DNA of 54,589 nucleotides from Bacteroidota bacterium (GTDB lineage: Bacteria > Bacteroidota > Bacteroidia > NS11-12g > UBA9320): the NCBI GenBank assembly GCA_024679565.1, contig JAIBDD010000002.1, positions 1 through 54,589 on the forward strand, given 5' to 3'. The position numbers and the translations under genes are program-made. The notes below the pieces were generated by a model, which worked only from the letters and a program-made list of their open reading frames with translations, did no database searches and was not told where the DNA came from. Below, in pieces: positions 17,295 through 25,695 of this stretch. Each line of letters opens with the position of its first letter. Position 1 is the first letter of the stretch.

Positions 17295-19304
17295 ATGAAA
17301 AACGTAATGCACCTTCGAAACAAATGCGGCCTACTGGCATTTCTAGTCATTCTACTTCTTCACATGTCAATGATTGGCCAAGCGCAGACCAAGCGCGGTT
17401 TAATTGTAGCCATTGGCGACTATCCTGAATCTGGTCAATCGCCTGATTGGCGTGACATTAGCTCAGTAAATGATATTCCTTTAATTCGGTCTGCCTTACA
17501 AAAACAAGGTTTTAAATCAGACAATATCAGCGTGATAAAAGAAAAAGCTGCGACAAAAAAGGGAATTGTAAACGCAATCAAAGCGTTGACAAAAGCATGC
17601 CAAAAAGGAGATATCGTAGTCCTTCATTTCTCCAGTCATGGACAACAAATTGAAGACGACAATAAGGATGAAATAGACGGTTTTGACGAAGCTATTGTGC
17701 CTTACGGCGCACCAGCTGCATACAAAGATGGATATGATTTTTCGCAGCATTTGCGTGACGATGAAATCGAAAGTCTTTTAATGGCCATTCGTTTGAAAGT
17801 AGGCAGCACAGGTGATGTTATCATGTTTGCCGACGCATGTCATAGCGGTACAGTGTCTCGAGGAATAGAAAAAAGTAGAGGTGGGTTACCCGCTATGAAA
17901 AGACCAAATTATACACCTACAAAAGGGACAAGTGATGTTGGCGTATTTCAATCTAGCAACTATGAGAATATTGACATGAGTGCCTTGGCACCATTAGTTG
18001 TTATATCAGGTGCACAAGCTTCTCAAGTTAATTACGAGTATAAAGGCGCTGGGTCGCTATCTACAGCAATTAGTAGAAGTATTGACAAGCTAAACTCATT
18101 GATGACCTATCGTGGTTTTTTCGCTCAAATAATAAAGGAAATGTCTGTATTGGCGCCTGACCAAAGGCCAGTCATTGAAGGCAATATTGATCGGGTATTG
18201 TTTGCTGGCAGAGTGATTGAGCAATCACCTTTTTATAAGGCATACAAAGTACGCGACAATACCGCTTTTTTATATGGAGGTAAATTGAACGGGATTTTTA
18301 AAAATGCCGTGGTAGAAGCTCACGCCATAGGAACTACCTCACCAAAAGGGAAACCGGCCCTCGCAAAAGGAAAATGCATTATTGCAGAAGGTACGTGGTG
18401 TAAAATTGAATTTGACCAGGATCTTGAATTAGACATGGACGATTATTGGTTTTTTGTAACCGAAAAAAGCTTCGGTGATTTAACCATTTGTGTCAATGTC
18501 GATATCCGTGACAAACAAACCAGAGACAAAGTAACGGCCGCTTTATCTGCTTCGAACCTCATAAGTGTGGTGAAAGAAGCATATGACTTTGTAATTGAAG
18601 ATGGTGGTCGTGGTACGATTGATATCATCCGTGCAACAAATAATAAAGTTCATGCTGAAAACTTGTCTTCCAGCAACAATTATAAAATGGTACTAGATAC
18701 CCTTAAAGCTTTTGCTCGTGGGGCATACATGAAAAATTTAGAACTGTCAGATCCCAAGTATAAGGTCATTTTTGAGTTTATTCCAGTACGTTTTGTAGAA
18801 TTACCTGACGGGTCAGCGAAAATTACAGATACGTTAACGATTGGAGATATTTCGGTTGACGGTGTACCTGTATTTAACAGTGATGTGCCCATTGGCATTA
18901 TCATCAAGGTAACCAACATTGGTGAAAACGACGCGTACTACAGCATTATTGATATACAACCAGATGGCGGAATCAATGGCATATTGCCCGCTGAAGACAA
19001 GGACATGAAACAAAGTCCAGAAGATTTTAAGATAAAAGCTGGTCAAAGCTTTATAGCCCCAGGGAGTTTTGTACGATTTTACCCTCCGGTGGGCCTTGAG
19101 GTTTTCAAACTATTTGCCAGTAAAGAACCAATAGATTTTACTCCCATTTTAACCCAAAAACCAAGAACAAGAAGCTACACTTCTCAACTTGAAAACCTTT
19201 TTGCAGACGGGTATAAGTCATCCACGCGTGGTGGTGTGACAAATAAAGTAAGAAGCTCTTCTATGGAATCGTCTACAACGGATGTTGGATTTGAAATTCG
19301 ATAG
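17295..19304 (+). CDS. secreted caspase family protein with C-terminal DUF4384-like domain
   Basis: A 669-residue protein with a signal peptide cleaved after about IGQAQ. Residues 33-310 form a caspase-like (C14/metacaspase) domain with the catalytic His115 in HFSSHGQQ and Cys182 in FADACHSGT; acidic residues between them (DDNKDEIDGFDE) are typical. Residues about 500-625 (an IGIIIKVTNIGEND stretch, then QPDGG, ILPAED and the IAPGSFVRFYPPVG motif) resemble DUF4384, often fused to bacterial caspases. The Ser/Thr/Arg-rich tail is probably disordered. Upstream there is a weak promoter candidate (TTG at 17198-17200, 20 bases, TTACTTTG at 17221-17228, one mismatch). It heads a probable three-gene operon with the pseudocaspase and trypsin-ankyrin genes. 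Substrate unknown. Confidence 0.87.
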   Translation: MKNVMHLRNKCGLLAFLVILLLHMSMIGQAQTKRGLIVAIGDYPESGQSPDWRDISSVNDIPLIRSALQKQGFKSDNISVIKEKAATKKGIVNAIKALTKACQKGDIVVLHFSSHGQQIEDDNKDEIDGFDEAIVPYGAPAAYKDGYDFSQHLRDDEIESLLMAIRLKVGSTGDVIMFADACHSGTVSRGIEKSRGGLPAMKRPNYTPTKGTSDVGVFQSSNYENIDMSALAPLVVISGAQASQVNYEYKGAGSLSTAISRSIDKLNSLMTYRGFFAQIIKEMSVLAPDQRPVIEGNIDRVLFAGRVIEQSPFYKAYKVRDNTAFLYGGKLNGIFKNAVVEAHAIGTTSPKGKPALAKGKCIIAEGTWCKIEFDQDLELDMDDYWFFVTEKSFGDLTICVNVDIRDKQTRDKVTAALSASNLISVVKEAYDFVIEDGGRGTIDIIRATNNKVHAENLSSSNNYKMVLDTLKAFARGAYMKNLELSDPKYKVIFEFIPVRFVELPDGSAKITDTLTIGDISVDGVPVFNSDVPIGIIIKVTNIGENDAYYSIIDIQPDGGINGILPAEDKDMKQSPEDFKIKAGQSFIAPGSFVRFYPPVGLEVFKLFASKEPIDFTPILTQKPRTRSYTSQLENLFADGYKSSTRGGVTNKVRSSSMESSTTDVGFEIR

Positions 19305-19373
19305 TAACACTATTATGACAATAATTCATTTACCTAAGCGGTTGAAAAACATATAGATATATAAATTATTTAA

Positions 19374-20444
19374 ATGAAAAGTATAATTGACATATCTGTA
19401 AAAAATGCGAAGTATTATCTAACTACGTTGACTATCTTTTTAGGCCTTTTAAATGCCAACGCGATCGAAAAACGGGGTTTAATAATTGGCTTAGGAGACT
19501 ATGGACCCGATACCGAATGGTATGAAACACATGGTGATAATGACGCAAATTCAATGTTGGAAAAAGTTAAAACAATAGGTTTTAATAATGTATCCAAACT
19601 GGTTAACAATCAGGCAACTAAACAAAATATTTTGTCCCATATTAATGCCATATATGACAGCTGTTCGAAAGGAGACATCGTTCTTTTATACTTTGCCGGT
19701 CATGGACAATTAATCGTTGATTATAACGGTGACGAATCTGATGGATATGATGAATCATTAGTCTTATATAATGCGCCGAAATATTATGACGCCTTGTACA
19801 ATAATGAGAATCACTTATTAGATGATGAGTTAAGTGAGATTGTGAATCGTTTTAGAATAAAACTTGGTATTGATGGTCAGTTTCTACTAATGGTAGATGC
19901 CGGTTTCGGTTGGTCAGGTAGCGCTGCAGTCTTCCCATACGAAAGGGGTGGTAGTTTGCCGCTTGAAGCGAACAGAGAAACCCATGATTTTGAAAAAATC
20001 GGTTTGTATGAAACTGGAATCATTGATGATCTTCCTTTCTCGATGCCCAGTGCAGGTCACGCCAATTTGTTTCATGTTTCTGCTAACCACATTATGGGTA
20101 CAGCAAGAGAGCTTAACGGAAATGGAATACTAACTTTGGCCATAACCCGTAGTTTTGAGAATCTGAATGATAGCATGGATTACGAAGCATGGTTCACAAA
20201 GATCAAATGGTATTCATCAAAAATGGATTATATACAAGTTCCACTGGCTGAGGGCAATGGTTCTACAGTGGTATTTGATTTATACAATCAGACAGAGGGT
20301 TCTGATTATGATGCAGACTATGCAATACAAGACACAACAGCAACCACGTCTGCTCAAGAAATAAACATACTATCCAATTTGAAGGATAGACTTATTGAAG
20401 AACATAATAACAGTGCCGATAGTCCAGACTTTGGCATATTTTAA
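19374..20444 (+). CDS. secreted caspase-like protein lacking the catalytic Cys (probable pseudoenzyme)
   Basis: 356 residues with an N-terminal signal (cleavage near ANA-IEK). It aligns end to end with the caspase domain of the gene upstream: KRGLIIGLGDY, KGDIVLLYFAGHGQ (His110 kept) and the acidic DYNGDESDGYDES stretch. Where the active paralogue has DACHSG, this protein reads VDAGFGWSG (residues 174-182): the Cys is replaced by Gly and the next His by Phe, with two extra residues. The DUF4384-like domain is absent. The frame is intact with no internal stop, so it looks like a maintained non-catalytic paralogue and not a decayed gene. It starts 69 bases after the caspase gene and ends 17 bases before the protease-ankyrin gene. 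Confidence 0.85.
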   Translation: MKSIIDISVKNAKYYLTTLTIFLGLLNANAIEKRGLIIGLGDYGPDTEWYETHGDNDANSMLEKVKTIGFNNVSKLVNNQATKQNILSHINAIYDSCSKGDIVLLYFAGHGQLIVDYNGDESDGYDESLVLYNAPKYYDALYNNENHLLDDELSEIVNRFRIKLGIDGQFLLMVDAGFGWSGSAAVFPYERGGSLPLEANRETHDFEKIGLYETGIIDDLPFSMPSAGHANLFHVSANHIMGTARELNGNGILTLAITRSFENLNDSMDYEAWFTKIKWYSSKMDYIQVPLAEGNGSTVVFDLYNQTEGSDYDADYAIQDTTATTSAQEINILSNLKDRLIEEHNNSADSPDFGIF

Positions 20445-20461
20445 ACTAAAAATAAAGGATT

Positions 20462-22120
20462 ATGAAGTATTTAAAACTGATGGTTATTGGATGCCTTGCT
20501 ACACTCCCAATGGGAGCCTTAGCACAAAATCCATTTGGCTATGATCCAAGTGACACGTCGACAACACGTGACATTTATGGATATGATAGCCGAAAAGAAG
20601 CAAAGACCTATGACTATTTAGGGTACACCAATGCGGTTATGACCCGTATGAACAAGTCGGACTTTAAAGGCTCTTTAGCCTACAGTTGGACATTAGAAGA
20701 AAAGTTAAAAATGGCCTTTAAAACGGATAAGGTAGATCCCAATCTAAGATTCCGTAGTCAACCTACTTTAGGCGGTTGTAGCGGATTTTTAATTGCACCA
20801 AACATTATGGTAACCGCAGGACACTGTATTTCTAGCGATCAGCACGAAATAAATGATGGTGAATTGTTATTCCATAAAGCCAATCGCGACAAACAAAATC
20901 AGCTTAAGTACAACACCATGAATTGGGTGTTAGACTACACCAACGATTTAAGTATGACGAAAAAATACCAAGACGGTTCTGCATACTATGTGACTACAAT
21001 CCCAACTTCAAAGCAATACGGGGTAAAAAAGGTTTTAGTCAGCATCCTTGACTACAAAAACAAAATTGACTACGCAATTGTGATGCTTGATCGGGAAACA
21101 GACAGAGACCCATTCCGTTTTCGAACGGGGGCAAAAGTAGCGAAAGGCGACAACCTTGCCATGATCGGAGCTCCTGCTGGATTGCCTCTTAAGTTATCTG
21201 ATGGTGCAAAAGTGACTATTAACTCTGCCGGCACCTGGTTTGGAACTAACCTTGATGCATTTGGAGGAAACTCTGGTGGACCTGTTTACAACACAGCGGG
21301 TTTGAATATGATTGAGGGAATTCTTGTACGTGGACGAGTAGACAGAGGACTAAAAGGGTTTTATGTTGACTCAACGTGTAATTGTGTAAAAGAGGTAAAA
21401 TACGACAATAGTGATGCAGATTCTTACTGGGATGTTTTAGGGTACGCAGTAAGTACTGTGAGTACCGAAGTGCATAGAATCACAACCATTCCGTTGAGAA
21501 TCAAAGCACTAGCAGTGTACAATAACCTAGAGTATGCATTACGTAATAACAATACATCGCGATACAACAAGTGGAAAATATACACTTGGGCATACAGCAA
21601 CGACACGGCAAGTTTCTTAAGAGACGCTACGCCTGGCCAAGATCCATTAGGTGTTGTGGCATTAAAACATGGCCGAACTGAAATGTTCAAAGACATGATT
21701 GACAATGGCATGAAAACCGAACTAGACTTGGGTCAAGGTTATACCATGTTGTATCACGCAATTGAACAAAACAACCTAGCGGCGGTGAAGCACATTCTTA
21801 AGCAAGGGTATGATCTTAATTTAAAAGATGATCAGCGCAACTCTCCGTTACACTGGGCTACTAAGCGCGGATCTGTAGACATTACCAAAGAACTAATAAA
21901 AAATGGTGCTGACGTAAATGCAAAAAATCGTTGGGGAGAAACACCGTTATATATTGCCGTTTCGCAATGGAGTATGGGTACGATTGAAGCTTTAATTCAA
22001 AATGGAGCAGATCCAAAGTCTGAAAACAACGATGGAAAAACACCAAGAAAAACAGCTAAGAAAATCAAGTATAAAGATGCTGCTAGATACCTTAAACGTG
22101 CCGAAAAAGGCAAACTATAA
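20462..22120 (+). CDS. secreted trypsin-like serine protease with C-terminal ankyrin repeats
   Basis: 552 residues with a signal peptide ending ALAQ. Residues about 100-310 are an S1-type protease domain with the triad His121 (VTAGHC), Asp203 (KIDYAIVML) and Ser271 (FGGNSGGPV); Cys106 and Cys122 can form the disulfide next to the His. Asp265, six residues before Ser271, sits where trypsins keep the S1-pocket Asp, hinting at Arg/Lys preference (inference). Residues about 390-540 hold four to five ankyrin repeats, the clearest being NSPLHWATKRGSVDITKELI and GETPLYIAVSQ. The gene follows the pseudocaspase gene by 17 bases and is closed by a strong terminator, so it is the last gene of the operon. 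Confidence 0.9.
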   Translation: MKYLKLMVIGCLATLPMGALAQNPFGYDPSDTSTTRDIYGYDSRKEAKTYDYLGYTNAVMTRMNKSDFKGSLAYSWTLEEKLKMAFKTDKVDPNLRFRSQPTLGGCSGFLIAPNIMVTAGHCISSDQHEINDGELLFHKANRDKQNQLKYNTMNWVLDYTNDLSMTKKYQDGSAYYVTTIPTSKQYGVKKVLVSILDYKNKIDYAIVMLDRETDRDPFRFRTGAKVAKGDNLAMIGAPAGLPLKLSDGAKVTINSAGTWFGTNLDAFGGNSGGPVYNTAGLNMIEGILVRGRVDRGLKGFYVDSTCNCVKEVKYDNSDADSYWDVLGYAVSTVSTEVHRITTIPLRIKALAVYNNLEYALRNNNTSRYNKWKIYTWAYSNDTASFLRDATPGQDPLGVVALKHGRTEMFKDMIDNGMKTELDLGQGYTMLYHAIEQNNLAAVKHILKQGYDLNLKDDQRNSPLHWATKRGSVDITKELIKNGADVNAKNRWGETPLYIAVSQWSMGTIEALIQNGADPKSENNDGKTPRKTAKKIKYKDAARYLKRAEKGKL

Positions 22121-22136
22121 ACAGAATAACATTTGT

Positions 22137-22170
22137 AAAAAAAGCCGTGAATTATTTCACGGCTTTTTTT
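22137..22170 (+). terminator. strong bidirectional intrinsic terminator closing the caspase operon
   Basis: Perfect 8-base stem GCCGTGAA (22144-22151) / TTCACGGC (22156-22163) with a 4-base loop, flanked by seven A's and seven T's. It lies 16 bases after the protease-ankyrin stop and 13 bases before the next ATG. Confidence 0.92.
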
Positions 22171-22183
22171 ATACATTCGATTT

Positions 22184-23470
22184 ATGAAACAGCTGATTTC
22201 AACTGGGTGCATAATCGCTATTATGTGCCTTTCGTGTAAAGCACAAAATGTCGCGTTTGCTCAGGCCATTATTGACACTTTATGCAGTGATTACTTTGCC
22301 GGACGTGGTTATGTGAATGAAGGTGATCGAAAAGCCGCTAATTTTATCAAAAGTGAATATGAACGCATTGGCCTTCGACCGTTAAACGAAGCTGGGTATT
22401 TTCATAATTTCAGTCTGAATGTTAACACGTTCCCGGAAACAGTAAACATAAATCAAAACGGAATTGCGCTAAAAGCAGGTCACCACTATATCGTGTCGCC
22501 GAATGCCCCAGCCACTTTAAAGCGCGGTTTAGTGGTAACTAAAATTACCAAGAGCCTTTTGCTCAACAAGAAAAAATTTAAAAGCGTATGTAAGTTTGAT
22601 TGGTCAAACCATGTGCTATTAATAGATACTATTACCCATACCAAGGCGAGTAAAAAACGGTTCGATAAGTTGATGAAAGACTACACCAACGACATCCAAA
22701 TTGTTACAAACACAAAACTTACATGGTCTGTAAGTCGAGACCAAAGTTCAATAGTAAAAATTCATGTTTTACCAAACGTACTGCACGACAATGATGTACT
22801 AGATATAGAAGTACAAAGCCAGTTAATAGAAGGGTATAAAACAAAAAATGTAATTGGTTTCATTCCTGGCAGTGAGGTTCCGGATTCGTTCATTTTCGTT
22901 ACCGGCCATTACGACCACCTAGGTATGATGGGGCAACAATGCATTATGCCTGGTGCTAATGATAATGCAAGTGGCATAGCCATGATATTAAATTTTGCTA
23001 CATATTATCAAGAATTCCCTCCGCGTTATTCGATGGTATTCATTGGTTTTGCGGCCGAAGAAGCTGGGTTAGTAGGAAGTTATTTCTTTGTTAACGACTT
23101 AGATAATTATGTAGAACCAAGCCATATAAAATTTGTTGTAAACATGGACTTGATGGGTTCTGGCCAAGAGGGTATCATGGCGGTAAACGGCTCCATATTA
23201 CCCGAATCGTATGCCTTGCTTGAACGCATTAACAATGACAAAGGATATTTACCACAAACAAAGAAACGTGGCAAAGCAGCCAATAGCGACCATTACTTCT
23301 TTACCGAATCAGGCATTCCAGCATTTTTCTTCTATTTAATGGGTCCTTACAATCACTATCATGACGTTGACGACACACGAGAGAATTTAAGATTGGAGGA
23401 AAAAGCCTACAACGGTTCTTTTAGGTTAATTCGTGATTTTATGAACGCCTTAATGCATTCCAAAAATTAG
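22184..23470 (+). CDS. secreted M28 family zinc peptidase
   Basis: A 428-residue aminopeptidase-type protein with an N-terminal signal ending CKAQ. The two-zinc M28 site is complete: GHYDHLG (His, Asp), GANDNASG (bridging Asp), AAEEAGLVGS (catalytic Glu and zinc Glu), NMDLMG (Asp) and YHDVDD (His near the C-terminus). Between residues about 100 and 220 lies the insert common in Bacteroidota M28 proteins. The ATG is only 13 bases after the operon terminator, with TACATTCG (one mismatch to TAnnTTTG) in the gap, so it may have its own very short leader. It is probably not part of the caspase operon. Its stop overlaps that of the glycosyltransferase gene by 4 bases. Confidence 0.9.
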   Translation: MKQLISTGCIIAIMCLSCKAQNVAFAQAIIDTLCSDYFAGRGYVNEGDRKAANFIKSEYERIGLRPLNEAGYFHNFSLNVNTFPETVNINQNGIALKAGHHYIVSPNAPATLKRGLVVTKITKSLLLNKKKFKSVCKFDWSNHVLLIDTITHTKASKKRFDKLMKDYTNDIQIVTNTKLTWSVSRDQSSIVKIHVLPNVLHDNDVLDIEVQSQLIEGYKTKNVIGFIPGSEVPDSFIFVTGHYDHLGMMGQQCIMPGANDNASGIAMILNFATYYQEFPPRYSMVFIGFAAEEAGLVGSYFFVNDLDNYVEPSHIKFVVNMDLMGSGQEGIMAVNGSILPESYALLERINNDKGYLPQTKKRGKAANSDHYFFTESGIPAFFFYLMGPYNHYHDVDDTRENLRLEEKAYNGSFRLIRDFMNALMHSKN

Positions 23471-25428
23471 GAGAAAAACTTACGTGCGATGATTTCTAAA
23501 TCATCAACGATACGGTAGTTTTTTGCGTAGAAAAAGTTCAACCTCCTTTTTACAGAATCGTTTACATCTTGCGAAACTTCGTCGTGAGACACCGTAAAAA
23601 CGCCATCCTTAAGTACTGGCATATCGCTTACATCAACCGATTTGTCGTATGAGACCCAGGTTTTTTTTCCTACAAAAGTGTCAAACACCCGCTTATAATA
23701 GGTCACAATACCTGACCCAAACCAACCAAATATCAACCCAATCGGAATCATCCCTATACTCAATACAACGTCAATCAATCGCTTCTTTTGTAGGGTGTTT
23801 TTATCCGCCAATGCAAACCGAATTTCTTCTGTATAAAGCTCTCCGCTAATATCTTTGGCATTACTTCCGATGATAAACCCGCTATCGTCTGGAACGATCT
23901 TAAAGCTCACTGAAGTTGCAGCCAATTTACTCATCCAGTGCATTGTTTTTGAGCTACTTACATCCTTAGAACAAAATATTACTTCATCCACCTTATATAG
24001 CTTGCACAAATCTTCTAATCGGTTTACAATACCCAAAACCTGATCTCCTTCCTCCTCATCAATAGTAACAAAACCGATAAACTCAGTAGGTGATTCCGTT
24101 TTTTGAATTAATTGTAAAACCCTTACACGTTCAGCTTTATGTCCTACAATTATTGATTTATAATGGGGTGCTTGCCCAAAATTTAGGTTTTTGTATTGCA
24201 CATAGTGCGCAATAAATCTAATGACCAGCAAAAGAAATGCGGTGGATGCTGTTCCTGCCAGTATAATTCCCCTACTATATTGAAGATGATCTGGCAAAAA
24301 GGCAAACAAGGCTGAGATTACCAGAGTTCCAGCGAATACCCCTCTAACGACTTTAGTGAGTGAATAGGGCTTTTGATACCCTCCACTCCAAAACACCATC
24401 AACAACCATATTACCGTGTATGCTGGAAAATGCGTTTGTGCATACGCAGGAGAAAAATAACCTTCAAAGCCTTTAATATGTTCTTCCCAATACCCTTTTA
24501 CAGCCAAAAGGCCAGACATGACCAGCGCTATATCAACGACGTACAACCAAACTTTCGAAACGAATCTTTGTAAAACGGCCAAAAAAGCCCTGACGTAAAT
24601 GGAAACATTTATAAGCGAGACAAACAAGCTCGCAAAACTTCCTGTATAGTGTTTCTTGGCGAAAATGACCATTGCCCGATAAAATATGAATACATAGTTT
24701 ACCGACATCCGCTTGGTACTTTCACCCTTATAATGAATAATGGACGTGGTGGGTAAATAGACGTTTTTGTACCCCGCTTTTGTAATACGGTAACTTAAGT
24801 CTATATCTTCACCATACATAAAAAACGTTTCATCCAACAACCCTGTTTGGTCCAAAACACTCTTACGCATCATCATGTAGGCTCCAGCCAAAACATCTAT
24901 CTCGGCCGTTTGATTTTCATCGATAAAACCCAAATGATACTTCCCAAATCGTTTGGATTTTGGAAACAACTTATTGAGGCCGATCATCTTGTATAGTGCC
25001 ACTTCAGGTGTTGGTAATCCTCGTTTAGACTCGGGTAAAAATTTACCCTTCCCATCAATCATCTTTACACCTAAACCGCCAACGTCTTGGTGTTTATCTA
25101 AATATTTAAGGCAAATTTTGAATGTGTCTTCTTGAACAACGGTATCTGGATTTAGCAATAGAACGTATTCTCCAGACGATTTAACAATGGCCTGGTTGTT
25201 GGCCACCGAGAAGCCGGTATTGTTTGTATTAGCAATGCACTTTACTTCCGGGAATTTATCCTTTACCATGTCAACCGAACCGTCGATTGAATCGTTGTCA
25301 ACTACCCATACTTCGGCATCTACACCAACAAGTGCTTTTTGTACCGATAACAAACATTGCTCTAGGAAATATTTGACATTGTAATTGACTATGACAACGG
25401 ATAGCTTCAAACTGCTGATTTGTCGCAA
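23467..25428 (-). CDS. GT2 family glycosyltransferase fused to a membrane and vestigial sugar-phosphotransferase-like region
   Basis: 653 residues in three parts. Residues about 8-250 are a GT-A glycosyltransferase of family 2: VVIVNYN, VDNDSIDGS, LLNPDTVV and the acceptor-side FMYGEDIDLSYR. Next come several membrane helices (about 270-410). Then there is a nucleotide-binding-like domain (SIIVGHKAERVRVLQL, LCKLYKVDEVIFCSKD) and a KRLIDVVLSIGMIPIGLIFG segment. The last two parts resemble the N-terminal and membrane parts of WbaP/WcaJ-type polyprenyl-phosphate sugar transferases, but I cannot find the catalytic phosphoglycosyltransferase domain, so this end is probably non-catalytic. Role: surface polysaccharide assembly (inference). 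Confidence 0.82.
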   Translation of the reverse strand: MRQISSLKLSVVIVNYNVKYFLEQCLLSVQKALVGVDAEVWVVDNDSIDGSVDMVKDKFPEVKCIANTNNTGFSVANNQAIVKSSGEYVLLLNPDTVVQEDTFKICLKYLDKHQDVGGLGVKMIDGKGKFLPESKRGLPTPEVALYKMIGLNKLFPKSKRFGKYHLGFIDENQTAEIDVLAGAYMMMRKSVLDQTGLLDETFFMYGEDIDLSYRITKAGYKNVYLPTTSIIHYKGESTKRMSVNYVFIFYRAMVIFAKKHYTGSFASLFVSLINVSIYVRAFLAVLQRFVSKVWLYVVDIALVMSGLLAVKGYWEEHIKGFEGYFSPAYAQTHFPAYTVIWLLMVFWSGGYQKPYSLTKVVRGVFAGTLVISALFAFLPDHLQYSRGIILAGTASTAFLLLVIRFIAHYVQYKNLNFGQAPHYKSIIVGHKAERVRVLQLIQKTESPTEFIGFVTIDEEEGDQVLGIVNRLEDLCKLYKVDEVIFCSKDVSSSKTMHWMSKLAATSVSFKIVPDDSGFIIGSNAKDISGELYTEEIRFALADKNTLQKKRLIDVVLSIGMIPIGLIFGWFGSGIVTYYKRVFDTFVGKKTWVSYDKSVDVSDMPVLKDGVFTVSHDEVSQDVNDSVKRRLNFFYAKNYRIVDDLEIIARKFFS

Positions 25429-25452
25429 ACTTAAATTAAAAAGCTGGGTAAA

Positions 25453-25695
25453 TTAAGCGCGTAGTCGGTCAGCGACCCAAACAACAATTACACCACCAAA
25501 CACGGCAGTTATAACAAAACCCAGTTTACTTGGTTCTGGCGACAGTCTTAGCAATTTGAAGATCCAAGACCCGACAAAACCCCCAGCTGCGCCCAATAAC
25601 AAATTTCTAATAAAACCCTTAGGTTCTCTTTTGAGCAGTTTTTGCGTTACCCAACCTGAAATTGCTCCTAATATGATATACCAAAACCACCCCAT
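25453..25695 (-). CDS. small GlsB/YeaQ/YmgE-like membrane protein
   Basis: Taking the ATG at 25695 gives 80 residues: MGWFWYIILGAISGWVTQ, then a Gly-rich hydrophobic segment (NLLLGAAGGFVGSWIF) and a third helix (FVITAVFGGVIVVWVADRL). The size and the three Gly-rich helices resemble the transglycosylase-associated/GlsB family of small stress-linked membrane proteins, though the match is loose. The longer in-frame start at 25752 lies inside the upstream gene. Its ATG shares a base with the stop of that gene (TAATG), so translation is probably coupled. Confidence 0.65.
   Translation of the reverse strand: MGWFWYIILGAISGWVTQKLLKREPKGFIRNLLLGAAGGFVGSWIFKLLRLSPEPSKLGFVITAVFGGVIVVWVADRLRA

Noticed and set aside
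17295-22120. Gasdermin or CRISPR-linked caspase defence island
   Set aside because: No gasdermin-like, Cas, STAND or transposase gene is adjacent, and all three proteins carry export signals.
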